This document shows, piece by piece, positions 40,275-49,596 of a DNA stretch of 64,000 bases. Origin of the DNA: DASUAO01 sp035763745 (GTDB taxonomy: Bacteria > Actinomycetota > Acidimicrobiia > IMCC26256 > PALSA-555); contig DASUAO010000014.1 of assembly GCA_035763745.1 (NCBI GenBank), forward strand, positions 1 to 64,000, read 5' to 3'. The notes beneath the pieces are model-generated. The model had not been told where the DNA came from. It was given only the letters and a program-made list of their open reading frames with translations, and made no database searches. How positions within the stretch are numbered: the stretch's first letter is position 1; each line of letters opens with the position of its first letter. A program made the translations under genes and the position numbers.

Positions 40275-40805
40275 ATGGGAGCCGGGGCCGTGCACCGCTA
40301 CGAGACGTGGTGCGCCTGGGAGGGCTCGACCGGCGCCGGCTACGAGTCCTACGACCGCGCCCACACGGCGGCGGCCCCCCCGGCACTCGGTGCGCTCTCG
40401 ATGAGCGCGGACCCCGCGTTCCGGGGCGACCCGGCGGGGGTGAACCCCGAGCAGCTGCTCGTCCTCGCGGCGTCGTCGTGCCAGCTCCTCAGCTTCCTGG
40501 CGGTCGCGGCGCGAGCCCGGATCGACGTGGTCGCGTACTCCGATCGCGCCGAGGCCGTGATGCCCGAGGACGACCTGCCGGTCCGCATCACGTCGATCAC
40601 CCTCCGCCCGGAGATCCGCGTGCGTGGGCCCGTCGCCGAGGACCGCCTGCGTCATCTCTGCGAGGTCGCGCACCGTGAGTGCTTCATCTCGAACAGCCTC
40701 ACGACCGAGGTGCGGGTGGAACCGTCGTTCACCTACGACCCGATGGCCGGATCGAGTGAGGCCGGATCGAGTGAGGCCGGATCGAGTGAGGCCGGGTCCG
40801 GCTAG
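40275..40805 (+). CDS. OsmC-family peroxiredoxin-like protein with repetitive tail
   Basis: 176 residues. OsmC core with two redox cysteines, in SSCQLLSFLAVAARA and HRECFISNSL, positioned as in organic-hydroperoxide-reducing OsmC/Ohr proteins. The C-terminus adds a low-complexity tail of three GSSEA units encoded by a tandem 15-bp repeat. GGAGGT precedes ATG 40275. Its TAG stop overlaps the TAG stop of the convergent carboxyltransferase within CTAG at 40802-40805. Confidence 0.83.
   Translation: MGAGAVHRYETWCAWEGSTGAGYESYDRAHTAAAPPALGALSMSADPAFRGDPAGVNPEQLLVLAASSCQLLSFLAVAARARIDVVAYSDRAEAVMPEDDLPVRITSITLRPEIRVRGPVAEDRLRHLCEVAHRECFISNSLTTEVRVEPSFTYDPMAGSSEAGSSEAGSSEAGSG
40746..40790 (+). repeat. 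15-bp tandem repeat x3 in the OsmC tail
   Basis: Three exact copies of GCCGGATCGAGTGAG, then a diverged partial copy, encode GSSEA repeats at the C-terminus. In-frame, so length variation is tolerated. Confidence 0.9.
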
Positions 40806-42328
40806 GGCAGGATCCCCCGGTGCGCCGCGGGCTCCGCGGGACCGCGGCGTCGCGACTCGCTCAACGCGAGCCCGTCGAGGAGTGCGTTGCGCAGCTCCGA
40901 GGGCTCGATGATCTCGTCGTAGCTGAGCGTGTCGGCCGACGAGTACGCGCCGCCGAGCTCGGCGTGCTCCAGCACCGCGCGGGCGTCCGGCTCGAGGCGG
41001 GCCGCGTCGGCGCCACTCTCTGCGGGCATGGCACCGAGCCGGGCGCCCGGGAACGCGTACGTGACCGTCTGCGTGTCGAACGGGTTCATCGCCATGAGCG
41101 ACGACCCGAACCCGTAGGCCTTGCGCAGCGTGACGTGCAGCTTCGGTGACCGGACCCGGTGCTGTGCGGCGAACATGCGGGCCGCGTGCCGGAGGATCCC
41201 CTGGCGCTCCGAGGCGGTGCCCGCGAGCACGCCCGGGTTGTCGGCGAGGAACACGACCGGGAGATGGAAGGCGTCGGCGACTCCCAGGAAGTGCGCGGCC
41301 TTGTCGGCGGACTCGGCGTCGATCGACCCCGCCTTCACCGCGGGCTGGTTCGCGACCACCGCGACCGCGGTGCCGCCGAGGTGCGCGAGCGCCGTGACGA
41401 CCGGCCGCCCGTGCGCGGGCTCGATCTCGAGCACCGAGCCGACGTCGAAGACCGGCTCGATGACGGCGCGGACGTCGTACCCGCGGCGAGGATCAGCGGG
41501 AACGACGTCGACCAGCTCCGGCACCGCCCGGCGACCGGTTGCCGCGTCGTCGCTCCCGGACGACGGCGGACGCTCCCATGCACTGGACGGGAAGTACGAG
41601 AGGTAGCGCCGGACGAGATCGAGTGCCGTGGCGTCGTCGGCGACGGCGTTGTGCACCACCCCACTGAGGATGGCGTGGATCGCGGGACCGCCGAGCTCCT
41701 CCTTCGTCACCTCTTCCCCCATCGAGGCCTTCACCAGGGGCGGACCGGCCGAGAAGACCGCGCCCTGTTCGGTCATCACCACGAAGTCCATGAGCGGTGC
41801 CGTGAGCGCGCCGTGACCGGCGGACGCACCCATCACGACGCACACCATCGGCACGGTCCCCGACAGCGACGCGAGCGTCTGGAGGTCGTTGGGAGCGCGG
41901 CCACGCCGCTCGAACGCGTTCTGGGCTCGCTCGCCGGCCCCTTCGAGGAGCATCACCAGTGGCACCCGCTCCTGACCCGCGAGCTCGGCGAGCCGCTGGC
42001 GCTTCGCCGTCGTCCCGTGGCCGATGGACCCACCCATGACCGTGAAGTCCTCCGACCCGACGAGCACGGGACGCCCGTCGATCCGGCCGTGCCCGGCCAC
42101 GAGCGCATCGGCCGGCGCCGCAGGGCTCACGCCGCGTTGCACGGAGCCGGTCAACGTGCCCAGCTCCACGAAGGAACCCCCGTCGAGGAGGTGCTCGACC
42201 CGGGCGCGGGCGTCGAGCCGACCACCGGCGCGCTGACGCTCGAGGCGCTCGGGTCCGCCCATCGCACGCGCGTCGTCGCGGCGCGCCGCGAGGTCGTCGA
42301 GGATCGGGGCCCAGTCGTCGCGGCTCAT
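40802..42328 (-). CDS. Acyl-CoA carboxylase beta (carboxyltransferase) subunit
   Basis: 508 residues with the biotin-dependent carboxyltransferase layout: N-terminal acyl-CoA-binding half (MGASAGHGALTAPLMDFVVM) and C-terminal carboxybiotin half (FLADNPGVLAGTASERQG, AYGFGSSLMAMNPF). Together with a biotinylated alpha subunit, not in the window, it would carboxylate propionyl-, methylcrotonyl- or geranyl-type CoA. Its ATG overlaps the preceding dehydrogenase stop (ATGA), which argues for a leucine- or isoprenoid-acid-type pathway. Confidence 0.86.
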   Translation of the reverse strand: MSRDDWAPILDDLAARRDDARAMGGPERLERQRAGGRLDARARVEHLLDGGSFVELGTLTGSVQRGVSPAAPADALVAGHGRIDGRPVLVGSEDFTVMGGSIGHGTTAKRQRLAELAGQERVPLVMLLEGAGERAQNAFERRGRAPNDLQTLASLSGTVPMVCVVMGASAGHGALTAPLMDFVVMTEQGAVFSAGPPLVKASMGEEVTKEELGGPAIHAILSGVVHNAVADDATALDLVRRYLSYFPSSAWERPPSSGSDDAATGRRAVPELVDVVPADPRRGYDVRAVIEPVFDVGSVLEIEPAHGRPVVTALAHLGGTAVAVVANQPAVKAGSIDAESADKAAHFLGVADAFHLPVVFLADNPGVLAGTASERQGILRHAARMFAAQHRVRSPKLHVTLRKAYGFGSSLMAMNPFDTQTVTYAFPGARLGAMPAESGADAARLEPDARAVLEHAELGGAYSSADTLSYDEIIEPSELRNALLDGLALSESRRRGPAEPAAHRGILP

Positions 42329-43251
42329 CGTCCGAGGCCCGCGGCGAGCGCGTCGGCGTGCGCGGCCGCGGTCCCGAACGTCGTGTTCAGCATCCAGGCA
42401 CGCTTGAGGTACAGGTGGACGTCCACCTCCCACGTGAACCCCATGCCACCGTGCACCTGCATGGAGTCCTTGGCGTTCTCGAGCGCGGCCTCGGTCGCGA
42501 GGATGCGGGCACCCGAGATCGCGCGATCCACATCGCCGACCGCCGGATCATCGAGGGTGACCGCCGCCGCGTCGACTGCCGCGCGCGCGAGCTCGGCCCG
42601 CACGACCATGTCGGCGAGGATGTGCTTCACGGCCTGGAAGGAGCCGATCGGGCGGTCGAACTGCCGACGGTCGAGCGCGTACGCGGTGGCCGACTCGACG
42701 CACGCAGCCGCCATCCCCACCTGGTACGCAGACGTGAGCACCGCCCCGCCGCGTCGCCACGTCCGGGCGTCGTCGGCGTCCCCGACCGCTTCGCCCGGCG
42801 GGAGCGCGTCCACGAGGTGCACCGGGGTGAGCGGGTCGAGCGGCCACTCGACCGCTCGGACCCCCTCACAGGCGCTCGGCTCCACCCGACGCGGCCCGTC
42901 GGCGGTGGCGACCACGATCGAGTCGGCGGCGTCGAGGTGCTCGATCGCGATGGGGCCCGAACCGGCGGTCTCCTCGACGCCGGTGACGACCCCGTCGACG
43001 ACCCCGTGCGCGAGGTGGGACCACACGAGGGGCCCGGGGACCAGGGCCCGACCGAGCTCGGAGAACGCGATCCCGGCGTCGGCCCAGCCGAACCCGTCGG
43101 CGCGCAGCGAGAACACACCGGTCGCGTCGAGCTCCGAGAACATCGATCCGTCGAACCCGGCGCGGACCCGCTCCATCCCGAACCGACCGGTGCACAGCGA
43201 GCGGATGCCGTCCCGCAGCGCCTCCTGGTCCTCGGTGAGGTCGAAATTCAC
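42325..43251 (-). CDS. Acyl-CoA dehydrogenase, short subunit of a split pair
   Basis: 308 residues; the flavin/dimer helix reads RRQFDRPIGSFQAVKHI and the end reads GGMGFTWEVDVHLYLKR, matching the N-terminal half of the fused enzyme at 7893. The usual QIQRN tail is absent. Shorter than a standard 380-residue dehydrogenase. It would form a heteromer with the 384-residue product of the gene just upstream; GTG 43251 overlaps that stop (GTGA). Overlaps with the carboxyltransferase start downstream. Confidence 0.84.
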   Translation of the reverse strand: MNFDLTEDQEALRDGIRSLCTGRFGMERVRAGFDGSMFSELDATGVFSLRADGFGWADAGIAFSELGRALVPGPLVWSHLAHGVVDGVVTGVEETAGSGPIAIEHLDAADSIVVATADGPRRVEPSACEGVRAVEWPLDPLTPVHLVDALPPGEAVGDADDARTWRRGGAVLTSAYQVGMAAACVESATAYALDRRQFDRPIGSFQAVKHILADMVVRAELARAAVDAAAVTLDDPAVGDVDRAISGARILATEAALENAKDSMQVHGGMGFTWEVDVHLYLKRAWMLNTTFGTAAAHADALAAGLGR

Positions 43252-44402
43252 GCCGGCTCCTTCGGCCACTGGCGTTCCTTCGGCAGCCCGAGGAGCCGCT
43301 CCCCGATGATGTTGCGCTGGATCTGCGAGGTGCCGGCGGCGATCGGCAGCGACAGCGTGCGGAGGCGCTCCTCGACGGGGTACTCACCGACGTCGAACGC
43401 ACGGCGCTCGAGCACCCGCATGCTCAGCTCGCCCAGGTGGTCGCGCGCCGTCGAGTAGCCGAGCTTCAACAACATCGCTCCCGGTCCCGGTGCGCCCCGA
43501 TGGGCCGCCTGCGACACGTTGCGCTTCGTGAGCGCCCAGAGGGCGTCGAGCTCCGCGATCACGTGGGCGAGCTCGCGCCGCTCGGCGACGTCGGTGACCA
43601 CGGGCGCGAGCTCCTCCGCCATGCGCAGGGCGTCGACCATCTCGCTCACGAACGCGGTCCCGCGCTCGAACGACAGCGTGACGTTGGTGACCCGCCAGCC
43701 GTCGTTCTCCTCACCGACGCGGTTCGCCACCGGCACCCGCACGTCGTCGAGGAACACCTCGCAGAACTCTGACGACCCGAGGAGCGTCTCGATCGGCCGG
43801 ATCTCGATGCCCGGGGTGTCCATGGGCAGGATCAACCAGGTGATGCCCTTGTGCTTCGGCGCGTCGGGGTCGGTGCGCACCAGCAGCTCGCCGTACTCAC
43901 CGATCTGCCCGAAGGAGCACCAGATCTTGCGGCCGTTGACCACATAGTCGTCGCCGTCGCGCACGGCGCGGGTCGTGAGGCCGGCGAGGTCGGAGCCCGC
44001 GTCGGGTTCCGAGAAGCACTGGCACCACACCTCGTCACCGCGGAGGATCTTCGGGATGTGGGACGACTTCTGCTCCTCCGTCCCCTCGGCGATGAGGGTG
44101 GGACCCGCGTGCAGCGTCCCGACGAAGTTCACCCCGACGTACGGCGCTCGGGCCCGGGTCGTCTCGTCGAGGAAGATGAGCTGCTCGCTCGGCGACGCGT
44201 CGCGCCCGCCGTAGGCCTTCGGCCAGCTCATCCCGGCGTAGCCGGCGTCGAAGAGCCGTCGCTGCCAGTCGGTGTCGTAGCGGACCCGCGCCGGCCAGTC
44301 GTCGCGTGCCGGGTGCTCCGGGAGATCGGGGAGCGTGCGCGCGAGCCAGTCGCGCAGCTCGGCGCGGAACGCCTCGTCTTCCTCGGAGTACCGGAGGTCC
44401 AT
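43248..44402 (-). CDS. Acyl-CoA dehydrogenase, long subunit of a split pair
   Basis: 384 residues with FSEPDAGSDLAGLTTRA, VNGRKIWCSFGQIGEYGELL and the C-terminal AGTSQIQRNIIGERLLGLPKE, matching the C-terminal half of the fused protein at 7893. In steroid-degrading actinobacteria two such unlike subunits form an alpha2-beta2 enzyme for side-chain CoA esters. TAGGCT lies 10 nt before ATG 44402. First gene of a three-gene unit with the short subunit and the carboxyltransferase. Confidence 0.87.
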   Translation of the reverse strand: MDLRYSEEDEAFRAELRDWLARTLPDLPEHPARDDWPARVRYDTDWQRRLFDAGYAGMSWPKAYGGRDASPSEQLIFLDETTRARAPYVGVNFVGTLHAGPTLIAEGTEEQKSSHIPKILRGDEVWCQCFSEPDAGSDLAGLTTRAVRDGDDYVVNGRKIWCSFGQIGEYGELLVRTDPDAPKHKGITWLILPMDTPGIEIRPIETLLGSSEFCEVFLDDVRVPVANRVGEENDGWRVTNVTLSFERGTAFVSEMVDALRMAEELAPVVTDVAERRELAHVIAELDALWALTKRNVSQAAHRGAPGPGAMLLKLGYSTARDHLGELSMRVLERRAFDVGEYPVEERLRTLSLPIAAGTSQIQRNIIGERLLGLPKERQWPKEPA

Positions 44403-44443
44403 GCGGCCAGCGAGCCTACCGGTGGTCCCACACGGACCGAGCC

Positions 44444-45931
44444 TCAGCAGATCTTCTTCGACCGAGGTGCGACCTCGTCGAGGAGGTAGCGCAGCACCGT
44501 CCGGTCGACGCACCGGTTCCCCGCGAGGAACGCCGTGTGTCGCGAACCTCTGGCCACCACGAGGCGGGCAGGCGGACCGATCTCCCGGGCCAGGCCCTTC
44601 GCCCATGCCAGCGGCGTTGCCGGGTCGTTGCGGGTGCCCAGCACGAGCACAGGCATGGTCGTCTCGGACGCGACCGACGGCAACGCGCCGGGTTGCACCG
44701 GCCACAACGCGCACGCGAGCGAGTTGTTCACGATCGCCCGTCCGAGCCGTGGCGCCGCGCGCGCAGCCTCCTCCTCGATGGCACGCAGGCCGTCGAGCCC
44801 GCCGAACCCCGGGCCGTCGGCGCACCCGACCGCCCAGAACGACTCCTGGAGATCGTCGTAGCGCCCGTCCCCCGAACGTCCCGTGTACACGTCGGCGTAG
44901 CGGACGAGGTCGCTGCCGTCACCCCGGTCGGCGCGTCGGAGGGCATCGGCGAGAGCCGGCCACGAGCTCTTCCCGTCGTAGAGCAGGAGCGTGACACCGG
45001 TGTCGAACAGCGTGGTGTTGAGGTCGCGTCGCCCGGGTGCGCCGCTCGCCCGGATCGGCGCATCGGCGATCCGCGCGCGCAGCGCGTCGTACGCGCCCGC
45101 CGGGTCGCCGTCGTGGTGGAACGCGCAGCCGGCATCTTCTGCGCAGTCGGCGAGGAACAGGTCGAGCGAGTGCTCGAACCCCTCCGACTGCTCGACCTGC
45201 ACCGCCGTGGCGTCGAGGCCCGGATCGACCGCGCCGTCGAGCACGAGTGCCCGCACCCGCTCCGGGAACTGCGCCGCGTACAGCGCACCGAGATAGGTCC
45301 CGTAGGAGAACCCCAGGTAGGTGAGCCGGTCGTCACCGAGCGCCTCGCGTACGCGATCCATGTCCCGAGCGGTCCGCTCGGTCGCGAGGTACGGGAGGAG
45401 CGTTCCGTCGCTCGCGACGCACGCGTCCACGACCGCCTGGACGCCCGCCACGAACTCGGCGCGTGTGGCGGCGTCGGTCGACGTCCAGTCCAGCTCGTAG
45501 AGGGGGTCGAGGTCGTCGAGGCAGTCCACGCCCTCGCTCTCACCCACCCCACGCGGGTCGAATCCGACGATGTCGAACCGATCGAGGATCTCGTCGGGCA
45601 GGGTCGGCGCGAAGTCCGCCGCGAAGTCCGTCGCAGGGGCTCCCGGACCGCCGGGGTTCACGACCAGCGAGCCGATCCGACGATCGGGGTCCCGCGCCGG
45701 GACCCGCGCGAGCCCGAGGTCGATCGTGGGGCCGTCGGCGACCGAGTCGTCGAGCGGGACCGTGAGCGTGGCGCACTCGGCGTACCCCCGCTGGCAGGGC
45801 GTCCACTCCAACGGCGACGGGGCGAACGCGTGGTGCGCGGAGGTCGGAGCCGAAGCGGCGAGCGTCGGTGCACCCAGGCTGCCGCCTGCTGCGGCGACCG
45901 TGAGGACGATGGCGAAGATGGACCGGCGCAC
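44444..45931 (-). CDS. Exported alpha/beta-hydrolase peptidase (tripeptidyl-aminopeptidase type)
   Basis: 495 residues with a signal peptide (VRRSIFAIVLTVAAAGGSL). Serine nucleophile in GFSYGTYLGA, oxyanion region VNPGGPG and GFDPRGVGESEG, Asp in GTRNDPATPL and His in GSRHTAFL near the C-terminal TAP-like lid. It would release peptides or ester-linked groups outside the cell. GTG 45931 was chosen because TACGCT ends 6 nt before it; GTG 45961 would add ten charged residues before the signal. Confidence 0.82.
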   Translation of the reverse strand: MRRSIFAIVLTVAAAGGSLGAPTLAASAPTSAHHAFAPSPLEWTPCQRGYAECATLTVPLDDSVADGPTIDLGLARVPARDPDRRIGSLVVNPGGPGAPATDFAADFAPTLPDEILDRFDIVGFDPRGVGESEGVDCLDDLDPLYELDWTSTDAATRAEFVAGVQAVVDACVASDGTLLPYLATERTARDMDRVREALGDDRLTYLGFSYGTYLGALYAAQFPERVRALVLDGAVDPGLDATAVQVEQSEGFEHSLDLFLADCAEDAGCAFHHDGDPAGAYDALRARIADAPIRASGAPGRRDLNTTLFDTGVTLLLYDGKSSWPALADALRRADRGDGSDLVRYADVYTGRSGDGRYDDLQESFWAVGCADGPGFGGLDGLRAIEEEAARAAPRLGRAIVNNSLACALWPVQPGALPSVASETTMPVLVLGTRNDPATPLAWAKGLAREIGPPARLVVARGSRHTAFLAGNRCVDRTVLRYLLDEVAPRSKKIC

Positions 45932-45937
45932 TCGGCG

Positions 45938-45943
45938 AGCGTA
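45938..45943 (-). promoter_or_regulatory. Leaderless -10 element TACGCT
   Basis: TACGCT on the minus strand ends 6 nt before GTG 45931 and helps decide the start codon of the exported hydrolase. Confidence 0.5.
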
Positions 45944-45967
45944 GGTGGCCCGATCGCTCACCCTCGG

Positions 45968-47410
45968 TCAGGCCGGCGACTCCGACGAGAAGTAGACGTT
46001 CTTGACCTCGGTGTAGTGCGAGAGTGCATGCATCCCGAGCTCGCGACCGAGTCCCGACCGCTTGTAGCCGCCGAACGGCGTCTCGGTGCGCACACTCTTG
46101 TGGGAGTTCACCGAGAGGTTCCCGGTACGGATCCCCTTCGCCACCCGGATGGCCCGCCCGACGTCGCCGGTCCAGATGGAGCCCGACAGCCCGTAGTCGT
46201 TGTCGTTGGCGATCTCGACGGCCTGGGCCTCGTCGTCGAACGGGATGACGCAGGCGACCGGCCCGAAGATCTCTTCGCGTGCGACCCGCATCGAGTTCGA
46301 GACACCGGCGAGCACGGCCGGGGCGAGATACCACCCGTCGCCCTCCCCCGGCTCGCCACCCGTCGTGCGGCGCGCTCCCTCGCCTTCTCCGATCGCCAGG
46401 TACTCGAGTGACGTCCCTCGTTGCGCGTCGGAGATCATCGGCCCCATCTCGGTGGACGGGTCGAGCGGATCGCCGACCACGACCCTTGCCGTCGCGGCCG
46501 AGAAGCCCTCCACGAAGTCGCCGTACACAGAGCGCTCCACCAGGATGCGACTACGTGCGCAGCAGTCCTGGCCGGCATTGCCGAACACGGCCATCGGGGT
46601 CTCCTCGATGCACCGATCGAGGTCGGCATCGGCGAAGACGACGCTCGCCGACTTGCCGCCGAGCTCGAGTGAGCACCGCGCGATGTTGTCGGCCGACGCT
46701 CTCAAGATCGACGCACCCGTCGCGGTCTCCCCGGTGAAGCCGATCTTCGAGACCCTCCGGTCGGCGACGAGCGCGGTGCCGAGCACCCGACCCGGACCGA
46801 CGAGCACCGACACGGCGCCCGCAGGCACCCCCGCATCGATCAAGATCGACCCCAGCAGCAGCGCCGTGAGCGGCGTGAGCGACGCCGGCTTGAGGATGAT
46901 CGGGTTCCCGCACGCGAGCGCGGGCGCGACCTTCCACGTGGCGATCAGCAACGGGAAGTTCCACGGCACGATGAGCGCGCACACTCCGATCGGCTCGCGC
47001 AGGACCACGTCGAGCCCGGCCTGCTGGACCGGCACCACCTCGCCGAAGTGCTTGTTGGCCGCGCCGGCGTAGTACTCGAAGACATCCGCCGCCGTCGCGA
47101 CCTCCCATCGCGCATCACCGATCGGATGCCCGGCGCCCCGGACTTCGGCCTCGACCAGCTCGTCGGCTCGCTCGCGCAGGAGCCGGGCGACCCCGAGGAG
47201 CACCCGGCCGCGATCGGTGGCGTTCGTGCGGGGCCATTCTCCCGTCTCGAACTCTCGAGTTGCGGCGCGCAGGGCATCGTCGAGGTCGTCCTCGTCGGCC
47301 TGGGCGACGGAGGCCAGGATGCCACCCGTCGCGGGCTCGATGAGATCGAGCGGGCGTCCGCGCCCTGCGCGTGCCTCGCCTCCCACGAGAAGGTGCCACG
47401 CACGGTCCAT
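45968..47410 (-). CDS. NAD(P)-dependent aldehyde dehydrogenase
   Basis: 480 residues; PWNFPLLIATWKVAPALACGN, FTGETATGASI, SLELGGKSASVVF and nucleophile in GNAGQDCCARSRI, then EEIFGPVACVIPF. Closest in style to gamma-aminobutyraldehyde / betaine-aldehyde dehydrogenases. ATG 47410 has TATGCT 7 nt upstream; an ATG at 47422 would overlap that element. It diverges from the SDR/glutamine-synthetase/amidotransferase operon, a setting expected for polyamine or amino-aldehyde breakdown. Confidence 0.88.
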   Translation of the reverse strand: MDRAWHLLVGGEARAGRGRPLDLIEPATGGILASVAQADEDDLDDALRAATREFETGEWPRTNATDRGRVLLGVARLLRERADELVEAEVRGAGHPIGDARWEVATAADVFEYYAGAANKHFGEVVPVQQAGLDVVLREPIGVCALIVPWNFPLLIATWKVAPALACGNPIILKPASLTPLTALLLGSILIDAGVPAGAVSVLVGPGRVLGTALVADRRVSKIGFTGETATGASILRASADNIARCSLELGGKSASVVFADADLDRCIEETPMAVFGNAGQDCCARSRILVERSVYGDFVEGFSAATARVVVGDPLDPSTEMGPMISDAQRGTSLEYLAIGEGEGARRTTGGEPGEGDGWYLAPAVLAGVSNSMRVAREEIFGPVACVIPFDDEAQAVEIANDNDYGLSGSIWTGDVGRAIRVAKGIRTGNLSVNSHKSVRTETPFGGYKRSGLGRELGMHALSHYTEVKNVYFSSESPA

Positions 47411-47417
47411 CCGCGGC

Positions 47418-47423
47418 AGCATA
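47418..47423 (-). promoter_or_regulatory. Leaderless -10 element TATGCT
   Basis: TATGCT on the minus strand ends 7 nt before ATG 47410 and favours that ATG over the one at 47422. Confidence 0.45.
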
Positions 47424-47428
47424 CGAGG

Positions 47429-48208
47429 GTGGCGAGATTGGCAGGCAAGGTCGCGATGATCACCGGGGCGGGCAACGGCATGGGTCGTGCCGCGTCGCTC
47501 CTCTTCGCGCGGGAAGGGGCCCGGATCGTCGTCGTCGATGCCGCCGAGGAATCGGGGATCGAGACGGTCGAGGCGGTGCGCACCGAGGGTGGGGACGCTG
47601 CGTTCGTCCGGGCCGACGTGTCGGACGAAGCACAGGTCGAGGCGATGGTCGCGTTCGCGACCGAGACCTACGGCGCGCTCCACGTGCTCTACAACAACGC
47701 GGGGATCTTCCCGGCCGACGACGGTGGGGTCACCGAGACCGCCGTCGCGACCTGGGATCGCGTGATGGACGTGAACCTCAAGGGCGTCTGGCTCGGCTGC
47801 AAGCACGCCGTGCCGGCGCTCATCGAGTCCGGTGGCGGATCGATCGTCAACGTCGCGTCGTTCGTCGCGCTCATGGGGGCGGCGACCCCGCAGATCGCGT
47901 ACACGGCCAGCAAGGGCGGCGTCCTCGCGATGACCCGCGAGGTCGCGGTGGAGCAGGCCCGACGTGGGATCCGCGCGAACGCGCTGTGCCCGGGCCCCAT
48001 CGACACGCCCATGCTCCAGGAGCTCATGAGCGACCCGGAGTGGGCTCGTCGCCGGCTGGCCCACATCCCCATGGGGCGGCCCGGGCGCGCCGAAGAACTC
48101 GCCAAGGCCGCGCTGTTCCTGGCGTCCGACGAGTCCTCGTACATGACGGGCGCCTCGCTCGTGGTCGACGGGGGCATCACTGCCGCGTACGTAACCCCGG
48201 AGGACTGA
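47429..48208 (+). CDS. Short-chain dehydrogenase/reductase (SDR)
   Basis: 259 residues with TGAGNGMG, YNNAGIF, Ser in VASFVALMG and YTASK; ends DGGITAAYVTPED. NAD(H) preference is suggested by the Asp after strand 2 (VVVDAAEE). GTG 47429 was used; TTG 47438 is a possible alternative. It is the first gene of an operon with a glutamine-synthetase-like enzyme 4 bp downstream and a class I amidotransferase-like hydrolase. Confidence 0.82.
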   Translation: MARLAGKVAMITGAGNGMGRAASLLFAREGARIVVVDAAEESGIETVEAVRTEGGDAAFVRADVSDEAQVEAMVAFATETYGALHVLYNNAGIFPADDGGVTETAVATWDRVMDVNLKGVWLGCKHAVPALIESGGGSIVNVASFVALMGAATPQIAYTASKGGVLAMTREVAVEQARRGIRANALCPGPIDTPMLQELMSDPEWARRRLAHIPMGRPGRAEELAKAALFLASDESSYMTGASLVVDGGITAAYVTPED

Positions 48209-48212
48209 GCCG

Positions 48213-49595
48213 ATGCCCGAGACTGCCGCCCCGCTCGGCGTGGAGCAGCTACTTGCCCTGATCGCCGACGACGACATCGACACCGTGCTGGTCTGCTTCC
48301 CCGACCTCCAGGGTCGGCTCGTCGGCAAACGCGTCACCGGGCACTTCTTCCGGGACCACGTGCTCGCCGACGGCATCGAGGCATGCAACTACCTGCTCGC
48401 GGTGGACGTCGACATGACGCCGCTCCCCGGCTACGAGTACGCGAACTGGGAGCAGGGCTACGGCGACTTCCTCGCCCGCCCCGACCTCCCGACGCTGCGC
48501 GTCGTCCCCTGGCTCGAGAAGACCGCGCTCGTGCTGTGCGACCTCGTCGACGAGCACTCGGGCGAGTCGGTCGCAGTGTCTCCCCGTCAGGTCCTGCGTC
48601 ACCAGATCACGCGTGCCGCCGACGCGGGCTACCTCGTCAACTGCGGTTCCGAGCTCGAGTTCTACCTGTTCCGCGAGTCCTACGAGGAGGCGCACGCGCT
48701 CGGGTACTCGGGGCTCACGTACCACTCGGCGCACATCGAGGACTACCACATCCTCCAGACGAGTCGCGACGAGTACCTGATCCGCGCGATCCGCAACGGG
48801 ATCGACGGCGCGGGGATCGCGGTCGAGTTCTCGAAGGGTGAGGCCGGACGCGGTCAGCACGAGATCAACCTGCGCTACGCGGACGCCCTGACCATGGCCG
48901 ACCACCACACGATCTACAAGAACGCCGCCAAGGAGATCGCCGGCTTGCACGGCCGCGCGCTGACCTTCATGGCCAAGGTCGACATGGCCGAGAGCGGGTC
49001 GTCGTGCCACATCCACTCGTCGGTGTGGTCGGCCGACGGGAGCCGCGGCCTCATGCACGACGACGATGCGCCTGACCACCTGTCGTCGGTGTTCCGCGGA
49101 TGGATGGGCGGCCAGCTCGCCCATGCGCGCGAGCTCGCGTGGTGCTACGCGCCGACGGTCAATTCGTACAAGCGGTACCAGCCCGAGTCGTGGGCCCCGA
49201 CGGCGATCGCGTGGGGCCGCGACAACCGCACCTGCGGATTCCGGGTCGTAGGAGATTCGCCGAGCACCGCCCGGGTCGAGAACCGGATCCCCGGTGCCGA
49301 CTGCAACATCTACCTCGCGTTCGCGGCGACCATCGCGGCCGGGCTCGCCGGGATCGAGTCGGGCATCGACCCGGGCCCCGCGTTCGAGGGGAACGCGTAC
49401 GCGGCGCCCGACATGGAGCGGATCCCCTGGAACATCGTCGACGCGATCGGTGCGCTCGAGCAGAGCGACTTGGCCGTCACGGCCTTCGGGCCCGACGTGC
49501 ATGCCCACCTGGTCAACACCGCTCGTCAGGAGTGGGCGGCGTTCGGACAGGTCGTCACCGACTGGGAGCGGCGGCGCTGCTTCGAGCAATTCTGA
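48213..49595 (+). CDS. Glutamine-synthetase-family ligase (gamma-glutamyl-amine ligase type)
   Basis: 460 residues with the GS fold: N-terminal beta-grasp (TVLVCFPDLQGRLVGKRV), metal/glutamate loop CGSELEFYLF, NLRYADAL...HEIN region and SSCHIHSSVW, and a C-terminal RVENRIPGADCNIYLAFAA. The length and the missing adenylylation Tyr context fit the gamma-glutamylpolyamine or gamma-glutamylethanolamide synthetases (PuuA/GlnA3/GlnA4-like) rather than GlnA1. The following gene encodes a gamma-glutamyl hydrolase fold, supporting an activate-oxidise-hydrolyse route. GGAGG precedes ATG 48213. Confidence 0.84.
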   Translation: MPETAAPLGVEQLLALIADDDIDTVLVCFPDLQGRLVGKRVTGHFFRDHVLADGIEACNYLLAVDVDMTPLPGYEYANWEQGYGDFLARPDLPTLRVVPWLEKTALVLCDLVDEHSGESVAVSPRQVLRHQITRAADAGYLVNCGSELEFYLFRESYEEAHALGYSGLTYHSAHIEDYHILQTSRDEYLIRAIRNGIDGAGIAVEFSKGEAGRGQHEINLRYADALTMADHHTIYKNAAKEIAGLHGRALTFMAKVDMAESGSSCHIHSSVWSADGSRGLMHDDDAPDHLSSVFRGWMGGQLAHARELAWCYAPTVNSYKRYQPESWAPTAIAWGRDNRTCGFRVVGDSPSTARVENRIPGADCNIYLAFAATIAAGLAGIESGIDPGPAFEGNAYAAPDMERIPWNIVDAIGALEQSDLAVTAFGPDVHAHLVNTARQEWAAFGQVVTDWERRRCFEQF

Positions 49596-49596
49596 G

